A program made the translations under genes and the position numbers. 46,570 nt of DNA from UBA6183 sp964545895. Its GTDB lineage: Bacteria; Bacteroidota; Bacteroidia; UKL13-3. Every line of letters starts with the position of its first letter. Position 1 is the first letter of the stretch. The notes under the pieces are model-generated. The model was not told where the DNA came from and searched no databases. It saw nothing but the letters and a program-made list of their open reading frames with translations. Location of the stretch: positions 1 through 46,570 of the forward strand of contig CAZJHS010000013.1 of assembly GCA_964545895.1 (NCBI GenBank), in the 5' to 3' direction. Below, piece by piece: positions 9,474 through 18,926 of this stretch.

Positions 9474-12400
9474 ATGAGCATACTTCTACATTCTAATCTA
9501 TTTAAACGCAGTAACTTAACGGGTGTAATCTTACTGTTTACGTTTTTATTTAGCTTCTCGTCCAGTTTGATTGCACAAGGTACCTACTACGTACCTTCAA
9601 CCCATATCTCAGGTATATACCTGTCAGACGGTACTGGCCGAGTAAAAATAAGGTGTCTTTATGAAGATGCCGGAAGCTGGGCTATTGATTATTTAAACTT
9701 GTACTACAAGAACAGTGCAGGTAATTATGTGCAGTTTTTACAAGCCGATAACAGCACTGTCTATAGTAATGACTGGAATGATTTTTATGCTGGTGCAGAT
9801 TATTCATTCTCTTACCAAGCTTTATCAGGATTTACTGTTTCTAATGGATTTAAAACCAATGAGGGTACCCTTCATTACTTTGATTTCATTTGGACTGTTC
9901 CTGCCGATGCATACGTAGGAAACGTAATTACACTATCAAGTAGTGGTTCGGCAGGTATAAATACATGGCCGCAAACATCAACCAGTAACTCTATTATTCA
10001 ATATCCTGTATTAACACCGCCAAGTTCGTTTGTTGCCTCAGATCAAGAATATTGTGATAAAATTAAACTTACATGGACACTTCCTTCAAGTTTCCCGGCT
10101 TCTTACTCTCAGGTTATCTATAAAAACAATGCAGTTTTAACCACAGTAAACTCATCAACATCATCTTATGATGATACTAATGTAGGAAATGGTTCGGTTG
10201 CTTATAAAATTAAAGCAGTGCATACACCAACTGCCAATAATGGAAGCACAATAGAAAGTATATTCTCTAACCCATCAACGGGTTCAAAAATGGTTGGCTT
10301 AAGCGCCCCTGCGGGTATTACAGCAACTAATAATGATTGTAATGGATTTATAAATTTAAGTTGGAGCTACTATGCTGCAAATCCAACAAGCTTTAAAATT
10401 TACGAATCAACAACAGCAGGTGCAACAGGAACTCTTATTGCAACTGTAGATGGCGGTGAAAGAACTTATGTAAGAACAGCACCAGCCCGCAATACAAATT
10501 ACTATTATAAAGTAAGCACAGTTGGTTCTTGTGGCGAAACCATATCTACAAATACATACTTGGGTATGGCGCCAACAACACCGGTTGCACCAACTGGAGT
10601 TTCTGCAAGTCCTAATGTTGCTAATACAGCAATTGTTGTATCATGGACAGATAATTCTACCGATGAAACGGGCTTTATTATTGAACGAAGTGTACAAGGT
10701 GGCGGGGCAAGCACATTAATTAATGTAGTAGCAAATGCTGGTACTGGTGCATGTTCATATACTGATAATGATGCATCAAAATGCGTAAATTACACGTATA
10801 CAGTTAGGTCAAAAAATAATTGCCAACCAGGTGGTGTTCCATCTGCCACTAGCTCAACATCACGTGTTTTCCCTCAATTGGATAACTCGTTTAATGGTAC
10901 AACCAATAAGCTAAAAGGATCTAAAGGGTATTTCCCAAATATGGTTCAACTAGAGTGGTCAACCATAAATGTTGATGTATTAAATCAATACCGTATTTAC
11001 CGAAAAATATTTGGTAGCGTAGGCGATTCGGTGTTAATAGGAAATGCAGCAATGGGTGAAGGAACCTTTTTTGACTATACAGCTGCATCTGGAGTATTAT
11101 ATAAATATACTTTAGTTGGGGTGTTAAGCTGCGCTGGATTTACCAGATACTCAAACATTAGTGAAGATGTTGGATTCAGAAGCGCTTCTGGAACAGTAAG
11201 TGGACGTATAACTTACCAAGGAGGTTTTGCACTTAAAGATGCGAAAGTTATGGTAACTCCAGCCACTTCGGGTTCGTTTGGTGCTTCCATTTTATTTGGC
11301 GGATCAGGACAATTAAACGTACCTAATAGCACTAAAATTGACTTTACAAGTGGTGTTACTACTGAATGTTGGTTTAGAACTGGAGTAACATCAGGTACAC
11401 AAAACTTAATTGCAATTACTTCTGATAATGCAAGAACATTTACCGTAAGGTTAGTAGGAAGCAACATACAAGTTGCCGCCTTTAATGGTTCTGTTACTAA
11501 AACAATAACAGGCACAACGGCATTTTTGGCTAATAACTATAACCAAGTAACCGCAACCCTTAAATCTGATTCCATGTATTTATACCTAAATGGTATTAAT
11601 GTTGGTGCAATTTCACTTTCGGGCTTTACTTTATTACCTTTAAACAACTCAACAGTTGTAATGGGTAATGCATTAAATGGTAATTTGGATGAAGTGAGAT
11701 TATACAATGCATTTAAAACATCAATAGATGTTAGAAATGATTATGGAAGAAAAGTAAATCCAGATGATGATGGCCTATTGGCTTATTATATGTTTGATGA
11801 AAACGTTGCAGGATATAACGCCTTTTTTGATTACTCAAAGGTTGGTGTAATATTTAACGAAAATCATGGAACAATGTCAGGTTGCTCGTTTAATAATGTA
11901 ACACCAACTTCATCGCAATTGGCTTTTGCAAGTTATACAGATGCAACCGGAAGTTATATAGTAAGTAACGTAAGTTACCAATCTAGTGGTCAGGTATTCT
12001 CTGTAACACCTGCTTACGAAACGCATTCATTCACTCCAATTAACAAAGCTGTTTATATTGGTGAAGGATCAGTAGTTATTAGCCAACAAGATTTCGTTGA
12101 TAATTCATCATTCCTTACATCAGGCTTTGTTTACTACGATGGAACCAGCTGCCCTGCAGAAGGAATCAAATTAAAAATAGATGGAGAGTACGTGGTAAAT
12201 AACGGTGTAACCACTACTACTGATCAAAACGGAGCCTTTGCTATTCAGGTTCCAGTTGGTAATCACGTAATTACTCTCGAAAAAACAGGTCACGTGTTTA
12301 GTGCAGGACGTTTCCCTACAACTGGTACTTTCAATTTCCAAAATGTAGTTTCTGGCATTCAGTTTAGAGATAGCACATTAATAAAAGTTGTTGGTAGAGC

Positions 12401-15400
12401 CGTTGGTGGTGCAATTGAAGCAGCAAAAAAACCAGGGCTAGGATTATCAGTAAACAACATTGGAAAAACACTTATCTCATTCAAATCACAAATGGGTAAC
12501 GGTTGCAAAACGTTATCTGTTATTACAAATGATACTACGGGCGAGTATGTAGCATACTTACCACCACTAATTTATACGGTTGATACCACTAAGGTGTTAA
12601 CTAACCCAATATTAGGTTTTGGTACTCAATCAATATTAGATTTAACAAATACAGTTACACGTCAATCGGCTTACGATACAACTTTTGCAGCAGGTTCGGG
12701 TATGGTATCTAAAATTGATTCAGTTTCTTTCCATGTTAGAAGAGACTTTATCTACTACACTACACCTCAATTAAGTTTCTCTCGTACGGCAAACAGAACA
12801 GCAACAGATACTGCATTTATAGGCGAAGTAAGTCTAAGAGTTGATTCTATTACCACTATACCTATTGCTCCAGTTAATCCATTTGTATATCCTGTATTTT
12901 TACAATACAAAGATTACTCGGCAAAAGTTTATGCTTATGATGTTTATGAAAACAGAGACAGAAACCCAGCGGTAAAATATCAAGTACCGTTAACAGGTAT
13001 TTTGTTGGTTGCAAATGATATTGCTTCGGCAGAACAAGCAACGGCAAGGGTTGAGGTTGTTGATGGGGTTGCTAATTATACTTTTAGAGCAGCATCGCCA
13101 GATTTAACCTTAAACGCTTTAGACCCGAGTAAAAGCTTCACCAAAACAATTCAGGCTGTATTTTTTACAGAAGGAAATAATGGTACCAGAAACGTAAATT
13201 GGCTTCCGGGTCCGGGTGCTACACCTTACCGTTGTATTGTATTCGGAGGAAGAACCAGAGGTTCTAATTTTATTACCAAAGGCCCTGAAAAAGTTGACTT
13301 AATTTTACGCGACCCTCCAGGTTCGGCAAGTAGCGCAACTTGGGCTAAAAATACTTCATACAATACCATTAAACGTTACTCAACCTTAAACCAAACAAAC
13401 GGAAGTTTTATGGGTACGGTGCAAGTTGGTGCTAAGTGGGAAACGGGTGTTGCTGCTATTGCCCTTTTTGCAGTTGAGTCTGAAATTGCAGGTGGTGCTG
13501 GATTTGGCGTAACCAAAGAAACTACCGCAGGTAAAAATGGCGAATTGGTTGAAAACTACACCACATCAATCAGTATATCTACTGGTTCGGGACCTGATCA
13601 AGTTGGTGCCGATGCCGATATATTCTTTGGTCACTCAAGTAACTATACCATATCATTAGCTGATAATCTAACTTTAGTTGACCCTAACGGCTGTAGTCAA
13701 CCTGGAGCAATCTGCGGTCCTACAATTCATAATGGATACCGCTTAGGTATCAGACAAAGTTTAGCTGTTAACCCTGATTCTATATTAACCATATTTGCCT
13801 ACACCACAGGTGAGATTAGAGATATTGTAATACCGAACCTAGAGCGTACCAGAAACTTAATTATGCTTAACAGCAAAAGGACTAATGGTCAAAACAAATA
13901 CGTTATCAATTTCTCTGATACAAATGATCCAGATTATTTAAAGAAATACGCTTCAAATAATGATGATCCAATTTGGGGAGCTATACGCAACAAAAACAAT
14001 CCGTTGGTTCAAGATGTTGCAGATAGATCAGGACCAAGCTATAGTTATAACCCAAATCAACAGTACGATATTGACTCTGTTAGGTTTTTCAATAACCAAA
14101 TTAGGTTATGGAAAGAAGCTTTGGCAAGAAATGAGCGTGAAAAGTATTTAGCATTTGAACAAGGAATTGGCGTTTCGCTAAACCCAGGTTCTAATATTAG
14201 TATTGGTAAAGCTTCGTTAACTCAAGAGTTTTCTACCACCAAATCAAAAGAAGAAACATCATATGAAGAAGTATATTTAGCACACGATGAGGCTTATAAC
14301 TTCCATGCAACATCTGGAGGTAGTGGTATTAACCTTGATGGTAGTTTAACTTTAGGAGAAACTAAAACGCTTGATGAAGGTAGCTCTAGAGATACTGCTG
14401 TTACCATTAGCTACACCCTTAATGATGGTGATGATGGCGATTTAATATCAGTTAGTATTTTAGATCCTGGTACAGGTAATGGCCATATGTTTAAAATGGT
14501 TGGTGGCCAAACATCATGTCCTTTTGAAGGAATTGATTGGGCACATTATTACAAACCAGGCGACACTGTACTTGCATCAACAAGATACGAAGATGAAGAG
14601 AGTGTAAAACTAAGTAACGGAACAGCACAACGCCACGTTCCTACAATTCAAATTCCACAACCTATGAAGTTTAATGTGCCAGCAGATCAACCAGCAACAT
14701 TTACGCTTCAATTGGGTAACCAAAGTGAATCAAGCGATGATCAAACATATGTATTGCAAATTGTTGAAGTAACAAATCCAAATGGTGCTGTTTTAACAAT
14801 TGATGGACTTGATCCGAATAGAGGATTTACAGTTCCATACGGAACAAGCATCACCAAAACATTAAGCGTAAGAAGAGGTGTTGAGTACTATGATTATGAT
14901 AGTATTTTAGTTCTTTTCAAATCTCCGTGCGATGACGATATTGTTGATTCAGCATACGTATCAGTTCATTTTATACCGACATGTACGCAGCCAGTTATTT
15001 ATAATCCAGGCGATAAGTGGACGCTAAATAATAGCTTCCAAGACACCATGCACGTGATTATTACAGGTTATGATTATAATTTTGGAGGATTTAAAAACAT
15101 TACCTTCCAATATAAACCATCATCAAGTGCTAACTGGAATATTTTAGAAACGTTTAAAAAGGTTCCAACAGCATTAGATGATAAACAAATTCCTACCATA
15201 CAACCTTATATAGAGTATGCATGGAATATGAAACAATTGGTTGATGGTCCTTATGATATTAGAGCGGTTAGTACTTGTACTGCGCCAGGTTATTTAGATG
15301 CCAATAAAGAGTCTATTGTAAACTCTGGTTTAGCAGATAGGGTAAATCCAAGTCCATTCGGAAATCCATCTCCGGCTGATGGAATTTTATCACCTAATGA

Positions 15401-18400
15401 TGAAGTTCAAATTCAGTTTAATGAGCCAGTTGATAATGCTTCTCTAACGTATCAAAACTTTGATATTAGAGGTGTATTAAACGGTAGTGCGCTTCAAAAC
15501 ACAGCAAGCGTTTATTTTGATGGCGACAACGATTACATTGAAATTCCAGCAGGATTAAACTTAACCAAAAAATCTTTCTCTGTTGAGCTTTGGGTTAAGC
15601 GTCAAAGCTTAGGTCAACAAGTTGTGTTTTCGCAAGGTGTTGATGCTGCACAATACATTTCAATTGGATTTGATGCACAGAATAAGTTTAACTTTAGAAT
15701 AGGTAACCAAGTGGTTACTACTAATGCTCCAATTATTGATACACTATCATTCCATCACTATACTGTATCGTATGGTTTTGAAAATGATATTTGTGAATTG
15801 TTTGTAGATGGTGTTATTAGTAACACAGGAAACACTTCAATTTATAACAAATACGAAGGTGGTGGAAAAACCATTATCGGAAAACTATCACAATCTGGAT
15901 TACAGTACTTTAAGGGCAACATAAGAGATGCTAGATTATGGTCAAGAAGAAGATCTTCAGCAGAAATATTAGCCTCAATTAACTCAAGCCTTAAAGGAAC
16001 CGAAGCAGGTATTTTAGCAAATTGGAGAATGGATGAAGCAGATGGAAATACAGCTAAAGATTACATCAGATCTCGTCATGCTACTATTTACAATGCAGTA
16101 TGGGAAATTAATCCTAAAGGGAAATCATACCGTATAGCAAACGAACCGCTTGAGATAGTTTCTCCAGATATTAATTTTACAGAGGAAAACGACTTTACTG
16201 TTGAGTTTTGGTTTAAAGGTGCAAACACCGGTGGTAATGTAGCCTTATTCTCTAACGGTAGAGGCGATTCAACAGATGCAAATCCATCAATTAGATGGAG
16301 TATAGAAAAAGACGCTTCGGGTAAAATTTATGTGAAACACCGTGGATTTAATTTTGAAGCCGTTTCTGATAATTACTTTGATGGCAACTGGCATCATTTT
16401 GCATTGGTAATGCAACGCGCAACAAGCTTAGCTGCATTTATTGATGGCAACCAACAAAAAAGTGTAGCAACAAGCGACTTTAAACTGTTTGGTGGTAACA
16501 AAATATGGATTGGTGCACGTGGCTATCAACCAGCAGGTTTGCCAACAGTTGTAGATAGAACCTTTAATGGGTATGTGGATGAGGTTAGAATTTGGAACTC
16601 GTCACGTAAGCAAGAACAAATCATTCGTGACCGTGTAAATAGACTTGCAGGCACCGAGTCTGATTTAGTGTTCTATTTACCCTTCGAAACGTACACACTT
16701 AACCTTGGCGTACCAGTTTTAACAGGTAGTGTTATGGATATGAAAAATAATGCACGCGTAATTACTGGTGCAACAGCACTTGGAAGTGGGTTAAATGCAG
16801 AATCGCCTAAGATTAAATTACAGCGTCCTGTTCAATCTATTAACTTTACCTATTCATTAAACCAGGATAAGATAATTTTAACGCCAACTACCTTACCAGC
16901 ATTAATAGAAAACGTAACACTTGATATAACAACCAAAAATGTTTACGATTTAAATGGTAATAAAATGCAATCGCCAAAAACTTGGATTGCTTATGTAGAT
17001 AAGAACCAAGTAAAATGGCAAGACCAAGAGTTTAACTTTACCAAAAAACGTGGTTTACCATTAACGTTTACTTCTAATGTAGTTAACTCGGGTGGTGCAA
17101 TTAAGCAGTTTGATATTCAAAACTTACCAGCTTGGTTGTCGGCCAGTCCTTCATCTGGTACTATATCTCCAAACAGCTATAAAACAATTACATTTACGGT
17201 TGACCCTAACGTTAATATTGGTACTTACGAAAACGAACTACAAGTGTTAACAGACTTTGGTTACCCTGATGGATTATTGGTGAAACTAAAAGTATATGCA
17301 GATATGCCTTCGAACTGGAATGTAAATACTGGTTCATTTAGCAATAACATGAGTATTGTGGGTCAGATTAGAATTAATAACGTAATATCTACCAACCCTG
17401 ATAACGTGCTTGCGGCATTTGTTAATGGCGAGTGCAGAGGTGTAGCATCATTGCAATACTTCCCACAAATTGACCGTTACTTTGCATTCTTAAACGTATA
17501 CAGTAATGTAACACAAGGCGAAACCTTAGAGTTTAAAATTTGGAATGCTGGCGAAGGTAAAATTCACTCTGATGTAACTCCGCAAATACAATTTGTAACC
17601 AATGGCCAAATAGGTTCAATTACAAATCCTCAAGTATTTAATGCTAGCGATAAGTTAACCAGATTTATTCCGCTTGCACCAGGATGGAATTGGATTTCAT
17701 TTAACTTAAACATGCGCGATTCAAGCGACATTAATAAGTTGTTTAGTGGTTTACACAGCGGTAATGGAGATTTAGTAAGAAATCAAACCTTGTTTGCAGA
17801 TTACAGCGCACTTAATGGTTGGGCTGGTAGCTTAGCAAATCCAATGGTTGGTATTAAGCCAGAGCCATCTTACCGATTAAGAAGCACCAATACTGATACT
17901 TTAGTTATTACTGGTGTTGAAATTGATCCTTCAACCCGTCCGATAAGATTAGATTCTGGCTGGAACTGGGTTGGATTTATTTCGCAAAGAAACTTAAGTG
18001 TTACAGAAGCGTTCTCATCACTAAATGCTACAAGTGGCGATTTAGTGAAGAGCCAGAATCAATTTGCATTATATGATGCCAATATTGGTTGGGTAGGTAG
18101 TTTAACTACCATGATACCAAACAAAGGCTACATGTACAAATCGGGAGCCAACACAGTGTTTGCCTATCCAAAATCAGCCATGTATGGTAAAACAGGCGTA
18201 GCCGATAACCAATACATTAGTAACTACTTTAAGTTTGATGCTTCTAAGTTTGAGAAAAACATGAGCACAGTAATTGATGCAGGTGCTTGTAACGAAGCAA
18301 TTGGCGGAGGCCAATTAAGCTTAGGTGCTTATGTAGGTAACGAGTTAAGAGGTGTTACTAAAGCAACTACCTTAGCAAGCGGTAAAAACTTGTACTTCCT

Positions 18401-18857
18401 AACTATTGCATCAAACAGTACTGAAGAAATTTCATTTAAATTATTAGATGAAAAATCGGGTAAAACGTTTGACTTAGAAGGAAACGTAACTTTTGAAAAC
18501 AACAAGTTGGTTGGTTCAATAACCCAGCCATTAACCTTAAAAACTGGCAACGATTTTAATTGCAGCCAATACACATCGGTTATCGCATCAAGTGCAAACT
18601 TGTACGCTTATCCAAATCCGTTTGGTACCAAAGTAATGTTAAGCATTACTGGCATTAATGCACCAGTGTTAAAAGTTAAGGTTGTTGATGTTACAGGTAA
18701 ATTGGTTGATGCATTTGATTACACCACTACTGGTGGCAGCACATCAAACATTAACTGGTCGCCAATTGATAGAGGCATTACCTTAAACCAAGGAATATAC
18801 TTTGTAGAAGTAAGTGCCAACAACCAAGTGGTTAGAACTAAAATTATTAAGTATTAA
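9474..18857 (+). CDS. Giant T9SS type-A secreted FN3/LamG/carboxypeptidase-regulatory-like protein
   Basis: 3127 aa. A signal peptide (cleavage near IA34-Q35) is followed by about four FN3-like domains (180-570). A carboxypeptidase-regulatory-like domain starts at SGRITYQGG (about 572) and resumes at YTDATGSYIVSN after an inserted LamG (about 603-813). More regulatory-like domains follow to about 1050, then a large unrecognised middle (about 1100-1930). A Big_5-like Ig (NPSPADG... near 1956) is split by two LamG domains (about 2010-2416) and ends at LDITTKNVYDLNGNKM. Then come a BACON-like domain (about 2516-2611), a module shared with the next gene (about 2613-2723), two GWNW repeats (about 2736-2900), a second shared module (about 2916-3024) and a type-A T9SS sorting domain (about 3042-3127: YAYPNPFGTKV, VKVVDVTGKLV, GIYFVEV). 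Probably exported and anchored on the cell surface. Function unknown. Confidence 0.92.
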   Translation: MSILLHSNLFKRSNLTGVILLFTFLFSFSSSLIAQGTYYVPSTHISGIYLSDGTGRVKIRCLYEDAGSWAIDYLNLYYKNSAGNYVQFLQADNSTVYSNDWNDFYAGADYSFSYQALSGFTVSNGFKTNEGTLHYFDFIWTVPADAYVGNVITLSSSGSAGINTWPQTSTSNSIIQYPVLTPPSSFVASDQEYCDKIKLTWTLPSSFPASYSQVIYKNNAVLTTVNSSTSSYDDTNVGNGSVAYKIKAVHTPTANNGSTIESIFSNPSTGSKMVGLSAPAGITATNNDCNGFINLSWSYYAANPTSFKIYESTTAGATGTLIATVDGGERTYVRTAPARNTNYYYKVSTVGSCGETISTNTYLGMAPTTPVAPTGVSASPNVANTAIVVSWTDNSTDETGFIIERSVQGGGASTLINVVANAGTGACSYTDNDASKCVNYTYTVRSKNNCQPGGVPSATSSTSRVFPQLDNSFNGTTNKLKGSKGYFPNMVQLEWSTINVDVLNQYRIYRKIFGSVGDSVLIGNAAMGEGTFFDYTAASGVLYKYTLVGVLSCAGFTRYSNISEDVGFRSASGTVSGRITYQGGFALKDAKVMVTPATSGSFGASILFGGSGQLNVPNSTKIDFTSGVTTECWFRTGVTSGTQNLIAITSDNARTFTVRLVGSNIQVAAFNGSVTKTITGTTAFLANNYNQVTATLKSDSMYLYLNGINVGAISLSGFTLLPLNNSTVVMGNALNGNLDEVRLYNAFKTSIDVRNDYGRKVNPDDDGLLAYYMFDENVAGYNAFFDYSKVGVIFNENHGTMSGCSFNNVTPTSSQLAFASYTDATGSYIVSNVSYQSSGQVFSVTPAYETHSFTPINKAVYIGEGSVVISQQDFVDNSSFLTSGFVYYDGTSCPAEGIKLKIDGEYVVNNGVTTTTDQNGAFAIQVPVGNHVITLEKTGHVFSAGRFPTTGTFNFQNVVSGIQFRDSTLIKVVGRAVGGAIEAAKKPGLGLSVNNIGKTLISFKSQMGNGCKTLSVITNDTTGEYVAYLPPLIYTVDTTKVLTNPILGFGTQSILDLTNTVTRQSAYDTTFAAGSGMVSKIDSVSFHVRRDFIYYTTPQLSFSRTANRTATDTAFIGEVSLRVDSITTIPIAPVNPFVYPVFLQYKDYSAKVYAYDVYENRDRNPAVKYQVPLTGILLVANDIASAEQATARVEVVDGVANYTFRAASPDLTLNALDPSKSFTKTIQAVFFTEGNNGTRNVNWLPGPGATPYRCIVFGGRTRGSNFITKGPEKVDLILRDPPGSASSATWAKNTSYNTIKRYSTLNQTNGSFMGTVQVGAKWETGVAAIALFAVESEIAGGAGFGVTKETTAGKNGELVENYTTSISISTGSGPDQVGADADIFFGHSSNYTISLADNLTLVDPNGCSQPGAICGPTIHNGYRLGIRQSLAVNPDSILTIFAYTTGEIRDIVIPNLERTRNLIMLNSKRTNGQNKYVINFSDTNDPDYLKKYASNNDDPIWGAIRNKNNPLVQDVADRSGPSYSYNPNQQYDIDSVRFFNNQIRLWKEALARNEREKYLAFEQGIGVSLNPGSNISIGKASLTQEFSTTKSKEETSYEEVYLAHDEAYNFHATSGGSGINLDGSLTLGETKTLDEGSSRDTAVTISYTLNDGDDGDLISVSILDPGTGNGHMFKMVGGQTSCPFEGIDWAHYYKPGDTVLASTRYEDEESVKLSNGTAQRHVPTIQIPQPMKFNVPADQPATFTLQLGNQSESSDDQTYVLQIVEVTNPNGAVLTIDGLDPNRGFTVPYGTSITKTLSVRRGVEYYDYDSILVLFKSPCDDDIVDSAYVSVHFIPTCTQPVIYNPGDKWTLNNSFQDTMHVIITGYDYNFGGFKNITFQYKPSSSANWNILETFKKVPTALDDKQIPTIQPYIEYAWNMKQLVDGPYDIRAVSTCTAPGYLDANKESIVNSGLADRVNPSPFGNPSPADGILSPNDEVQIQFNEPVDNASLTYQNFDIRGVLNGSALQNTASVYFDGDNDYIEIPAGLNLTKKSFSVELWVKRQSLGQQVVFSQGVDAAQYISIGFDAQNKFNFRIGNQVVTTNAPIIDTLSFHHYTVSYGFENDICELFVDGVISNTGNTSIYNKYEGGGKTIIGKLSQSGLQYFKGNIRDARLWSRRRSSAEILASINSSLKGTEAGILANWRMDEADGNTAKDYIRSRHATIYNAVWEINPKGKSYRIANEPLEIVSPDINFTEENDFTVEFWFKGANTGGNVALFSNGRGDSTDANPSIRWSIEKDASGKIYVKHRGFNFEAVSDNYFDGNWHHFALVMQRATSLAAFIDGNQQKSVATSDFKLFGGNKIWIGARGYQPAGLPTVVDRTFNGYVDEVRIWNSSRKQEQIIRDRVNRLAGTESDLVFYLPFETYTLNLGVPVLTGSVMDMKNNARVITGATALGSGLNAESPKIKLQRPVQSINFTYSLNQDKIILTPTTLPALIENVTLDITTKNVYDLNGNKMQSPKTWIAYVDKNQVKWQDQEFNFTKKRGLPLTFTSNVVNSGGAIKQFDIQNLPAWLSASPSSGTISPNSYKTITFTVDPNVNIGTYENELQVLTDFGYPDGLLVKLKVYADMPSNWNVNTGSFSNNMSIVGQIRINNVISTNPDNVLAAFVNGECRGVASLQYFPQIDRYFAFLNVYSNVTQGETLEFKIWNAGEGKIHSDVTPQIQFVTNGQIGSITNPQVFNASDKLTRFIPLAPGWNWISFNLNMRDSSDINKLFSGLHSGNGDLVRNQTLFADYSALNGWAGSLANPMVGIKPEPSYRLRSTNTDTLVITGVEIDPSTRPIRLDSGWNWVGFISQRNLSVTEAFSSLNATSGDLVKSQNQFALYDANIGWVGSLTTMIPNKGYMYKSGANTVFAYPKSAMYGKTGVADNQYISNYFKFDASKFEKNMSTVIDAGACNEAIGGGQLSLGAYVGNELRGVTKATTLASGKNLYFLTIASNSTEEISFKLLDEKSGKTFDLEGNVTFENNKLVGSITQPLTLKTGNDFNCSQYTSVIASSANLYAYPNPFGTKVMLSITGINAPVLKVKVVDVTGKLVDAFDYTTTGGSTSNINWSPIDRGITLNQGIYFVEVSANNQVVRTKIIKY

Positions 18858-18869
18858 TTATTCAAAATA

Positions 18870-18898
18870 AAGCAGTGCCACTTCGGCACTGCTTTTTC
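18870..18898 (+). terminator. Rho-independent terminator after the 3127-aa gene
   Basis: A 9-bp stem AGCAGTGCC / GGCACTGCT with the 5-nt loop ACTTC (18871-18893) is followed by a T run. It begins 13 nt after the stop codon and separates the giant gene from the cadherin gene at 18927. Confidence 0.9.
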
Positions 18899-18926
18899 AT
18901 AAAGCATTTATATAAACTTACACCCA

